Source: Yamagishiella unicocca (Eukaryota; Chlorophyta; Chlorophyceae; Chlamydomonadales; Volvocaceae). From it: a DNA stretch of 64,000 bases. Location: the NCBI GenBank assembly GCA_003116995.1, contig BDSL01000020.1, positions 62,001-126,000 of the forward strand, read 5' to 3'. The notes under the pieces are model-generated. The model saw only the letters and a list, made by a program, of their open reading frames with translations. It did not search any database and was not told where the DNA came from. Within the stretch, counting starts at the first letter, position 1. The number at the start of each line of letters is the position of its first letter. The position numbers and the translations under genes were made by a program. Below are positions 52,391 through 63,396 of the stretch, piece after piece.

Positions 52391-53723
52391 TGGAGCAGCT
52401 GTGAGGCCCCAGTTAGAGGTAAGGGCCTCTGTGAAGAAGTTCCTGTTTGCGTATGTCGGTCTCTAGTCCGAGGTCGAAGACCGGCTGCAGACAGCTGCGC
52501 GAGACACACACTACGAGGCTGCTGCCTTTAGGTGATGCCAGCGGCCGAATCTGTGAGCCTACTGGCAACCTGACAGCGTTCGCCCTCACTCGGACCCAGT
52601 TCGTCGGTAATCCTCGCGTATTATCTACTGCGAGTACCCACGACAGAATTTATGCGGCAAGCGCACAAGTCGCTATGAAGCCGCAGTACAATTCCTACAT
52701 ACACTGGCAAACCTGACACTGAGCCTTGAGTTGATGGACGCTAGGCCGTACTTAAGGCTCTTGGCGGGCAATCCTTTTTATCCTTCCTGACTACGGCAAA
52801 GTCGCTGCAACGCAATAACAATAATTCATTATATGTCCTGCACTGATCAAACGTAATACAGCCAGTGCAAAGCCCACCAAGTTGGCGGGCCAATACACGC
52901 CTTGTCCCGTCAGTTATGCTCCCCAAATTATGATGAGGCTGATATAATATATAATTAAATAGTGCCTAAGTAATAAGCTCCTTGCCAGAGTCTCGCCCGC
53001 CAGAGTCGTACAGGGGTACATCCTGAAAACAAGGCATCGGAGCAAGCTTGTGCCCTCACATGCATCTAATATTTATGCATAACAATTCATGTTCATTCCT
53101 GCGCACGCGGGGTTCACTTTGGACCAACCGTGAATCTGGCGCGCGAACAAGATCAGGAGAGGAAGAGCGCTAGGCAGGTCACAGAGCCGCAAGAATAAGG
53201 CTTTCAACTATGTATTATGAATTTGTGCCTCGGGAACCGTAAAGTCCAGTAATCGCAACCGTCGACGTGCGACGGAAGCTACCTTACGCAAGCGGTAAAC
53301 AGCGCCTGGGTGAACCAGCGCAGGGTAGCATGCTACATTCATGACTTATTTCCCGTTCGTAATTAAGGTACGCACGCGTTCCCGTCAACAGGCTGCCCCT
53401 GGCTGCCCGTATTCTATAGCAAATGGGAAAAGTCTTACATCCAAACGTAGATGCAAATATACGTGTGGGATATGATGACGCCTATATTTATGTACGTAAG
53501 GGGGATGGAGCCTGCGATGCAGGCAGGTGTACCGGCGGTCTCAACTAGAAGTAAGGCGCTATGTGCAAGGAGAACGTGCTGCGCACGTGCTGTCATTGCA
53601 GAGCGCCGGCCACCGCACCGGAACAACATCATCGCGTCACACATATTGGAACGGTTATGTATGTTCTGCTAAGCTCTGAACAACTCCCTTCGTGAACTCG
53701 TTGCGACATCCGAAGTTACTGCA
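52391..53723. other. Upstream region of the pherophorin gene
   Basis: No supported exon. Composition is AT-richer at about 52925-53110. The pherophorin promoter and leader should lie at the left end of this stretch. Confidence 0.35.
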
Positions 53724-53829
53724 TGCGATTCGTCCGTCCAGTGCCAGTTCAAATGTAAAACATATAAATGATAGGTGCTGCGACATTTTTTACATTTGAA
53801 CTGGGCCAACTGGCACTTGACGAATCGCA
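53724..53829. repeat. Imperfect inverted repeat, about 40-bp arms
   Basis: The left arm (53724-53760) has TGCGATTCGTC, AGTGCCAGTT and CAAATGTAAAA. The right arm (53788-53829) is its inverse complement, with a small extra segment GGGCC. The loop is 27 bases and AT-rich. It could be a fold-back transposon remnant or a hairpin RNA source. Confidence 0.85.
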
Positions 53830-55437
53830 CGCAAGTGGCAGGGATAATGCTGCCGTGATGGCGGCAAGGCGCAGGTTTGTGCAGCTTGCTGTTTGTGGAA
53901 ATCCAATCTTGTCGTCGCTGCCTTGAACAGCCGTCTGGAGCAGCTAGGGCGCCAGGAGGCATTGTACTGCCCCAGGTTAAGGTTCTGCGCAGTCGTAGGC
54001 ATCACGGTAGGCCCGATAGATGCAGGGGAACAGTGCAAGGATGCACGGATGGGCCATGGCGTGGGAGGGTTGCACGGAAAACCCATGGGTGGGGCGGGGA
54101 TACAAGCGGGCCAATCAGGCCGTAAGGCAACCTGCCAAAGCTCAGCGACGGCCTCCACCAGCAGTCTTGATTCATTCCTGGCGAGGCTGTTCGCCCATGG
54201 TCCTCTGGGCCCACTGTAACGTGGTTCAGGTGTGACCTCTGGATCCACCAGGATTCACCGTAGAGGACCCGCCGACGAAACGTGTCCCGTACATATTGTT
54301 TGAAATGCCCGTCGCACGGGATCACATACGAGGTCACGCTACAAGGCAGCTGTGACCAATCGGCAGCTTCCGATGACTCGTTTGCGCATGTCAACGGGCA
54401 GTGGAAATCCAGAGTACCAGAGTACCATCTGGTATTTTGAACATAGCAGCAGCTGGTTGGCGCCCTTCCACCGACCAGCTGCTGCTACCTTCACGGCACC
54501 TAGATGCTTCCCACCAGTTCCCGCATTTCGGTACTATATTACAGCATGCTGCCGGCCCTTCACGACTACACATTTTATGGCTGAATCACGTCACCATGCT
54601 CTGTTGTGGAAGGAGTCACTGCTTCGCAGTAGAGCGTACCCCACGACGCTTTTCCAAAGCGCGGGTACGATGAACGGGCATACGCCCCGTTGCATCGCGT
54701 TTCAGGTCGATCGCGATAAATAAGCGTGGCATGCGGTCCTGTACAGAAAAGATGAAATGATTTTTTACGTGTATCACGGTTCAAAGAGCCCAGAGGACCA
54801 CCCCCATGATCCAGCCCGGGCAGCTGCGGCCTGTGGGCGTTAGCGGGTTGATAACAGGCTCAACGAGCAAGCCCTCTCACCCGAGGATCTGTTCGACGTT
54901 GGTGACAACGGCAAAACCCGTTCAAGCGGCTGTTGGGGATGGAAGCGAATGCACTGACCTCAGGCAGCGCTGGTGGGAGCGCTAATCATCAGATGGTAGG
55001 AAGGCGTTGGATGATCTCGCAGGAGGCAGGAGGCAGCACCACAAGTAAGTGCTGGGACCCTGCCGAGCGATACACGTTTGCTTCGTAGGGAACGTGATGT
55101 AGTCACTGTTTGTCCGCGACCCTCCGGGCCCACCGCGATTGGATTCAGGAGGCCAGGTACTTACTGGATCACCCAGCAATCGAGGGACCCCAGACGTACA
55201 CGTGTGGATGAAGTCGATGCGAAGGTCGGGTAGCAGTTGCGTGCCCGGGTGGCGGCCGCACTGCAGGTGGATGGGGTGCAAGCAAGCTGTCGGCCAGCCG
55301 AGGCTGGACCGCATCCTGAGCTGCACTGCGCTCACAGCTGTACTGCCGCAATGCAACACCATACGTGTGCGAGACCGTGCACGATGTCCTTTGGTATTGC
55401 GTGCAGAACCGGGTGCCATCGGGTGGGTATGTTATGG
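53830..55437. other. Gene-free region with a small palindrome
   Basis: No supported exon. At 54445-54486 a perfect 13-bp inverted repeat (AGCAGCAGCTGGT / ACCAGCTGCTGCT) has a 16-base spacer. Confidence 0.4.
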
Positions 55438-55689
55438 CCCTTGCCCTCCTCCTCGCCTCGTGGGTACGTCTACGCTCCGCACGTGCGTGGGTGGGATCTC
55501 CGAGTGGGGATGCTTGCTGCCTGTTGCTTGCCTGGGCTCTTGAGCTGAAGCTTCGCCGCCATTGCCAGGGAGAGGTGACCAGTGCAAGAGCCCAGGCAAG
55601 CAACAGGCAGCAAGCATCCCCACTCGGAGATCCCACCCACGCAGGTGCGGAGCGTAGACGTACCTACGAGGCGAGGAGGAGGACAAGGG
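55438..55689. ncRNA. Candidate long hairpin RNA locus (104-bp arms)
   Basis: Arms 55438-55541 and 55586-55689 are inverse complements over 104 bases with three differences. The spacer is 44 bases. One difference (GTGGGT versus GTAGGT) is a G:U pair in a plus-strand transcript. There are no gaps. The structure is much longer and cleaner than chance allows and than a protein-coding constraint would give. Volvocine algae make microRNAs and siRNAs from long hairpins, so a small-RNA precursor is plausible; a recent inverted duplication or fold-back element is the alternative. No transcript evidence is available. Confidence 0.6.
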
Positions 55690-57940
55690 GAGGCGAAAGG
55701 AAGCGAATGGCACCGTCCATATAGGAAAGCAGTGGAGGAACGGGCGGCGAGCAAAGCTCACGCAACACACGTGAGAACCTACCCATACGTTATCGCTGGC
55801 TACTGATGGGGGCCGCGCGCAGCCTATCAGGTACATTGGGTCGGCTAGGGGCAGCAGGTGTGGCTAGGTACTGCGCCCTGATGTATTAGGTGGGTGTCTG
55901 GTGAAGTCCTTTCGAAGGGCGTTGTTTTAACGACCCCACGTCTCCTGCCTCAGCTAGGTGTCGGTCGCACCGTTGTGCAGCTTATTGTGGCCGGGCCTGG
56001 AGTTGCACTGGGGCTGCGACTGAGCAAGCCGGGCTCACAACACTGTCCACCATACTAGTGGAGGCAGGGTTGTGGAGCGCTACCAATCATGGACCTTGTG
56101 GGTCCTAGTCGTTGCTGGGCGGGTTTGGGTCTTTTTGACGTGGGCTTCGCAGTGTTCTGACGAGGTTGTTCGCCTTCAGTCATTCTCGAGGCCCACGGCA
56201 ACGCGATTACTAGGATTCTGCAGCAGGGCAGCACGCCTGTGTGCATTATTCTTGCGGCCAACCTAACCCCATAACGTTGTAAGTCGTGTGGGAGGCCTAT
56301 GTCTAGCGTGTGGTGCCCGCAGGCGGTGCAGGAATGACCCTCAGCTGCGTCCCACAGCCCGCCCAACCCGGTTTGGATAACTGTTACAAGTAAACCTCGC
56401 GTTCATGTATGTGAAGTGTATGTAGGATTGTGTGTCAGTTTACTGCTTAGCCGCAAAACCCAAAGCAATCGCGCGTGTATTGTACAGGCGTGCTTGGAGT
56501 CGATTTAACGAAGGTATTGCCGACAGCATGCGACGCCGATACAGAGTGCCTCCGAAGCAATCTAGGTGGATGAGTTGGTGCACAATGTGCTAAAATACTT
56601 GCGGCTACGCTCCATAGGTTGCCAGCAGGTTACATTTACATGGGAATCAAAGCGGCCACCACTATTTGTACAGGGAGTCACTTCATGTCGTTCAGGTGAT
56701 AAGCCAGTCGGCGATAGGCATGATGCCGGCTGGCTAGACGTACGGGGCACAATGTACACCCCGACGTCGGTCAGCTCCTGGCTCGTTGCCAGAAAGCGTT
56801 GCAGCATCGACAGCAAACAATAAAAACCTATGTGTATCTATATACGTGATCACATCCTTCAGCTTGCGAAACAGCAGTGCAAACAAACTGGATAGAGACA
56901 GCTCGCTAGGCCAGAGCGGGACCCAACCGAGTTGAATTTAAGTAGCATGACACAATGTCCACGTCCCCAAACCTAAAGAACTACTTTCCTGACAAGCTGC
57001 AGTGTGCGAAAGTCAGACTACCTTGGCAAATGCTCTGAGACTTCGACTGCTGAGGGTCGGGACGCATCGAGATGATTGAGCGTACGTAATCCAACGTCAT
57101 ACTTCGGTGCACCATTGAAGCTCAGGACCGAGCTGCCTGCGACTCCATATGTGTACGACGCGTGTTTCGTTTGGCCGCCGGCGGGCGGCCCTTGGTAACC
57201 GCGGCCATCAAATATATGTTGGTAACAATTGCCCTGCAACTGCCAATATGCAAGTATATTAAGTTATTGCTGTGGATTCTTTCTGGCTGCCAGGTGTATA
57301 TCCTAGTCTGATCTCACGCGGTCCTTTCACAGCAGCTTTATTAATTATGTTATGATCACCATTCTTGGACTATCCCTGACTATCTGAACATTTGGGGGAC
57401 CTTCCGTACTCCGCACCTTCCTCGCTCTGGAAGTACGACCGTGCTCACAGAACGGACATACCGGCGCCTTTTATTTTGCTTTTACGAGGTAGGCTCAGGG
57501 GCTGTAAGTTTGTCCTGGGTTCGTACACTCACGGTGAGCTCATTGGCCTTGGCTACACTGCCTTTGTAAGCCGAATTGACGCAAGAGGGCCCAGCCAAAA
57601 CTTTGAATAAGTATGCAAATCCTCCATAACATTGCAACGGTATGATTGTCACTTGCTGTCATACACCCTGCGCCCCTACAGCTGGTCGAGCACGCCAACT
57701 GCATGGCTGCACTGTGCATACAGATGCAGAGCACACAAACAGATGTCCTAGATAAAAACGCGGGTGGGAAAGCGGAATGCAACAATGATGCCTGCGTGGG
57801 CGAATTTCATCATGGGTCTCGTCTTGAGGGTCATGATAAAATTCCTCGCATTCTGCACAGCATGTATATATGTGACAGCGTCCGCAGGCCCGGGCGAGCC
57901 AAGGACAAGAGGGGGTTCCTATACCGAGACATCTCCGAAC
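55690..57940. other. Gene-free region
   Basis: Short frames only and no motif. I see nothing supportable. Confidence 0.35.
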
Positions 57941-58195
57941 CAGAAGCGAGCGCTAGCAGCCAGCAGACGCCACAGAAGGCACAGGGAAAAACAGGACAGG
58001 CCGCCTCGCGTTACAGGCGGGGTGAAAAAGAGGACAACGCAGGCACCCCCATGGCAAACATTTGGATCAGACAGCCCGGACCGGCGGGCTTGGGACGGAA
58101 ATCCCCTGGCAGCCCCGGGGACTAAACACAGCACGACACAGCAGCCTAAAAAACGCCGCACAAGAAAGCACAAGGGGACTTCAGCACAATAATGG
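57880..58195 (+). repeat. Fragment of a dispersed retroelement-like repeat
   Basis: The block GCTAGCAGCCAGCAGACGCC, followed by a GGCACAGGGAAAAA stretch, matches the inverse of 28741-28812. One frame stays Lys/Arg/Gln-rich (LAASRRHRRHREK to KKRRTRKHKGTSAQ), which resembles the basic part of a LINE ORF1. It begins next to CAGGCCCGGGCGAGCCAAGG, a motif also near 58868-58890. It is likely an old element fragment. Confidence 0.5.
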
Positions 58196-58854
58196 GTTGT
58201 CCCGACAAATGAAGGCCTGCAAAGGGCAACATGCCCGTGCGCTGCGTGATGCCAACGGCATGTATCCATGCATGCCGGCTTGGGTGCGGACTTGCGAACT
58301 CGGCGCACGGGTTTCGGTGTCGATGGAGTGAACGCGGTGGCTGCTGGGCGCTCTATCTGAAGAACAATTTACTTGACAGGTTCGGGTTGCCACCAGATAT
58401 ATACGTTGTCGCGTGGGGCAGCTGTTGTCGTGGGCAGTGATTTCGCTCGCGTCGTAATACCAGCGCTGCACCTCTTATCGGTGGGCTTTCCAGGTAAAGA
58501 ATGTCGGTAGTAGTGCTACCATACATCACCCAAGTTTGTGCGAATTATGGGCAGGTATGCACGCAGGTCGCATTCGACATGCGATACGGATCATGCAGCA
58601 GCGTACGTCCTTAAATCGGCGGTAGATGCTGAGTGGTGCACCCTGAAGCGAACCTTCTCTGAGGGCACGGAGGCATACATCTGCCAAAGTGTAAATCGTG
58701 GTTACATAGGACTATGCGTTGCGAGCCCGCCGGCTTCGGCGAGAATGCGGCCAGCAGGTACGGATACGGCCCAGACTCGACTCACATATAACGGAGACTG
58801 AGACTGTGAGCCTGAGGCGGGCTGAGCAATTCCCTTGTTTATCGTTGCGCACCA

Positions 58855-58945
58855 GATGATATTTACGGTGTCCACAAGCCCGGGCGAGCCCAGGACAAGC
58901 CCTATCGCAGTGCTGTCCACAAGCCCTATCGCAGTCGAATCGTCG
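58855..58945 (-). repeat. Retroelement-like end fragment with a 23-bp duplication
   Basis: On the plus strand, GTCCACAAGCCCGGGCGAGC is followed by a repeated ACAAGCCCTATCGCAGT unit (two copies). The minus strand ends GGCTTGTGGACACCGTAAAT, resembling the GACACTGTAA ends at 28990-29003 and 59804-59815. Confidence 0.5.
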
Positions 58946-59359
58946 TAAGAGGCTTGTAACCCATTCCTAAACGCCCTATGAACTCTATTGCGAGGCTTCG
59001 TAAATAAAGAGGAGGGGACCAAATGCAAGGGATGTAGGGACGGATTGAAATAGTGCCCCAATGCGGACGTTCTCCATCCGCGGCCGATCGGGGGCGGGGG
59101 CAGGAGGCCCGCTGCCCGGTGACAGATGTCACAACGCTCTTCTTGTCCCCTGTACTTATATATCGAGGATAAGGCTAAAGTTGGCCTCAGCGGCGATAAA
59201 CCGTCTGGCCCCCAATACAGCTCCTCTGTCTCTGCCGCCCCGCCCGCTAATCGGCTTGGCACTACTCGTCTTTAGCGGTGGCCTTGTGGGCTGCTAGCGC
59301 TAGTAGTGAGGTCTCGATATGGGCCCCCCCTTGTCTTCCTCGGAATGCCTCATGTCCTG

Positions 59360-59395
59360 GCCTCGCCCGGGCTTGAGGGCACTGTACCTTCTTAG
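59360..59395 (+). repeat. Dispersed repeat end
   Basis: CTCGCCCGGGCTTGAGGGCA then CTGTACC closely matches 28978-29003, which ends GACACTGTAA. It is probably the 3' border of a shared element family. Confidence 0.5.
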
Positions 59396-59578
59396 TATTA
59401 CATTATGAATCGAAAGATTTTGCAGGTTACAAGGACGCACCGTGCCACCGTACGCCAATAGCGCCTCAGGTGGCACGGTGCGGTGAGGTGGCAAACGGCA
59501 TTAGATGGAAGGTCGACGCCTTGGTTGATGGGGCGTGAACCAATGGCGATCGATGGCAGGCGCTATGCACCGGGGGGG

Positions 59579-59617
59579 GGCCATTCACGGGGCTAGTAAC
59601 TAGCCCCGTAAATGGCC
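59579..59617. repeat. 39-base near-perfect palindrome
   Basis: GGCCATTCACGGGGCTAGT and ACTAGCCCCGTAAATGGCC are inverse complements with one mismatch and a single-base spacer. This would extrude as a cruciform or form a tight hairpin in RNA. There is no associated gene. Confidence 0.85.
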
Positions 59618-60663
59618 GCTAGTTGGGACGGCATCTTTGATGGCCGGGGCTACGGGGCCTACCAATCGTCATTTGCGCTATCTGCCGTGGTTCCCGACGC
59701 GACTACATCTTCTCCCGGTCTTGCGGATACTACAAAATTGATTATCTGTGCCACGCGTCCGGATGGCCCCTCTTTATCTTGTCCTGGGCTGGCCCTGGCT
59801 TTGCGAACACTGTAACGCCTTGTTACCGTGCCATACCGTGTAACCTTAGCTTCCTTAGCTTTACCAGAACGCTGCACATGTCAAGAGGTACATCCCACAG
59901 GTGCCAGCGGAGTAGGCATGTACATTGTTCTACGTACGCCTACGTACGTTTTCCGACCAGCAGCGACCAACGAACTGAGCGCCGCGCCTTGAAACGGCTC
60001 AAGCTATGAATAAGGTGTTACAGTGTCCTCAGGGAAGCTCTGAACGCATTTACGTCCATGTGGGCTGCGTGTGTACTCAGAAGGGCTCGGATGCGCGTGT
60101 AAAGAAATTCGGCGAAGCGGTGTGCTTCGCCTCTCGCTTTAAGGGATACTGGTGACTAAGAAAGAGCAAACAACTGCCGCGATGATCGGGAAAGCAGGCA
60201 TCCGCAACGGACGAAGGCAGATAGTTGATGCGTCCGACTGCACGGCATCGCACGGTTACTCACTGCACGCATATCTCCTTCGCCCTAGTATGCGATTTGC
60301 GCAGCTAAGACGCACCCAGTTAACATCCCTGTTCTTTGTACCCGTCCCGGTGCCAGCACAGTGGCCTTGGCGCTAGGGTCCCATCTCCCATGCGTTCGGT
60401 GGGCCTGGGCCGTACACGAACTGTTATTACCGGCCTTCGGTGAAACAGCCTGACGCAGCATTACATAACCTAGAAGCTTGCTTGTGTCGATATCAATCTG
60501 GTCCTTGGAAGCTGCCGGTTCGTCCCTGCGCTCGGGATGGCCATCGTGCTCTGTGAGCAGACCTTCCGCAACATTATCTCCACGCTTCTGTGTAACCTTA
60601 TTATGCTGGCATTGGTGCTAAAGATAACGTGAATCATCTCCAGATCTGGGTGGCAACAAGGTC
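59618..60663. other. Upstream region of the E3 ligase gene
   Basis: No supported exon. The ligase promoter and leader should be in the right part. Confidence 0.35.
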
Positions 60664-61191
60664 ATGGAGCACGAAAAAGCCGAACCTGACGGCGCGCGCA
60701 GACGCAGGCAGTCACGGCATATCACTGCAGAAGAGCTTTCGGAAAGAAATCCGCCGGCAAGAAGAACCCTGGCACCGGACAAGTCGCGGAATGCGCATGG
60801 AACGGCAGATACAGCTCACCAACTCGTAAATTTGGCTAACGAAGATGATGATGATGTTTATGAAACTCACGCAATGTTGGAGCGGCCGTTGAAGCGTGCC
60901 CATCGGGCTGTTATTCCGCCCGCCCGGTGAGTGTCGCATGCCCGCACTGTCTTGTTGGCTTCCAGCAGATTGCCTAAGATTATTTTGCTAGTTCCTGAAC
61001 AAATTGCTGCTTTAAGCTATACTTTGCGAATGTCTAGCGGCCTATAATGTGACTTTCCTTTTGTGCACTTCAGGCGCTTGGCCATGAATGCCCTGACTCA
61101 TGCGTACCCAGCCGTCTATGATCATCGGAACTGGCAGCGTGCCGATTTCGCCCCAGGGCCAGCGCCTAAGCCAGACCCGGACGTTATTGTA

Positions 61192-61223
<32 letters not shown>

Positions 61224-63358
61224 TGAAGACGCCCGTAAGAAGGAGCGACAGCAGCGGACTCAGCGTCCAATGCGGGTGTGCAGGGCAGCGTGGATCAAAC
61301 CCGGCGCCGCTGCCGACGAAACGCGCGCAGGCCAGCAGCCTGCTGCGCCCGAGACCAAACTGGGTCAGATGGCAGCAGCCGCTGGCAGGGCGGCGGACCG
61401 CGCCGGTTCGGCTGCTGGGGCCGCGGCTGCCCGCCCCCACAACACTGCCGGCGCAGGCGCCGCTGTGGGGGCCGCAGCCGCATCAGCAGCAGCCGATGCA
61501 GGCGGGCCGAGTGCGGGTGCAGCGGGCGCGGGGGGCAGCGCCCCTCGTATGCGCCCTGCGGCTGCCGTTGCGGCAGCGGCGGCGGTGATGGCAGCGGCGG
61601 GGGATGCGGCGAGTGGAAGCGGTGGCGCCTCCACGGCGGCTGCTGCTGCTGCTGGTGCGGCTGCGGGCGCCTCCCCGGGCCCCGGCCCGGAAACCACCGC
61701 CCCGCCCCATCACACCTGCGGGATATGCCTGGAGGAACAGGCGGCCTCGGCCTTCCACACGCTAGGTACGACACCCAGCCACGCCGCAGCGGCCTCCCCG
61801 GGGGCTGCCGTGCTGCGTTTAGAGGGGGGTGGGGTACATGCGAGGAAGCCCGCGGGTCGGCACTGAAAAGTAAAACCGAATGGGAAATGTTTGATATGCA
61901 CTCGATTGATACACGCTTTGAAAACTGCATGATGAAGAACTTGAGTGTTAAATTTTGATAAAACCGCAACAATGAGACTGTACCGACAAGATAGAAGTTA
62001 GGAGTTCCGCACAAGTACAGAGGCGTCCGTTGAAGCCCGAGGGGGCATGGACAGTTAGAAAATGTTTTAGGTATGGTGGCGGTTGGGTGCATCTTCGTCC
62101 CCCTCCCAAAACTAAATCCGCAGGTCGGATGTCGACCCCGACGGGGGTGGCATACGGACTGGTTACACGAGGGGGCGGGGCGGGTGCGAGGCGGTAGGAG
62201 GGTTTCGCTGGTCAATCCGCATGGTGGATGATCTCGGAGCAGCCCCGCCTCCGGCTTTGGGAGCCATAGAAGGTCCCCAGCGCCTCACCTGGGCAGCCCG
62301 TACGCACCACGTGGAGTATCTGGGATCAGCGGTCGATCAACACACCGGCAAACCCTACATCATCCCCCCCTCCCCCGTCGCCGCCATTCTCCACCGTGGT
62401 GCTCAGCTCCGCACATCCCCACCGCCGCCCCCCTCCTCCCTCTCCCTTTCCTCCCATGTCGAGTAACCGCTTCTCTTCTGTATCCCCCCTTCCCCCTCCG
62501 CTTCCCATGTCGTGTAACCGGGTCTCCTCGCCTCCCCCCCTCTCGGCCCTCCCTGCAGCCGCCTGCCAGCACAAGTTCTGCCGGGAGTGCCTGGGGCGGC
62601 ACGTGCAGCTGGCGGCGCGGGAGAAGGTGTTCCCCGTGCGCTGCCCCCAGCCCGACTGCAGGTGGGCGGGTGTGTTTTATAGATGCTGTGCTGAGCCGCG
62701 AAGGAGACTGAGCGCGAAGAGACCAAGGAATCCGGAGGCAGGGCGAGGCGCCAATAGTTACCGAAAGAAGCCCAGAGTGTGTCCACGAGAAGCGTAATTC
62801 CGATTATGTAGACGGCGTCCGCGCAGCGCTCCGGCAACCAGAAGGACGGTGGCGTGCGGCTGAGCTCCAGTAGCGACCCTAACAACCGACGCCGCGCTGC
62901 TGCGGCGTAGGCGTGGCGCGAAGCTCCTACAACTACTGAGCCTAAGTACCTAGTGACCTATCCTAGTGCGCAAGGCAGGGGTATGGGTAACAACTTCGCG
63001 TGCAATGCCAGTAACAGACAGGGTGCCCGGCACAGGAATCCCAGCCCATGCCAAATGCGAGGAAACTGACCTCGGAAGGAGAGGAAGAAGGACCAGGCGA
63101 GGCAGCAGAACGTTAGCGTTAGGTTGAAGGGCGAAGGAGACATGCGGGGCGGATGAAAAGGCAGGGACACACGTGAACGCGCCGCTGCTACGGAAGTGTT
63201 GTTTAGTAATGCATTGTTAGTAAAAGAAATGAGGATAAACGCGGAGATGTGGTATAAGTGCGCGAGCAGCGTGCAGTACAGCGGCCGTGCGGTGTGATGC
63301 TGTTGGATGCGGTGTGGTGCTGCGAGGTGCTGAATGATGCGGTGTGTGTGCGTGTGCG

Positions 63359-63396
<38 letters not shown>

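Noticed and set aside
55169..55836. Mirror-image ORFs (MLAACCLPGLL) on both strands
   Set aside because: They are copies of each other across the 104-bp inverted repeat, not independent genes.
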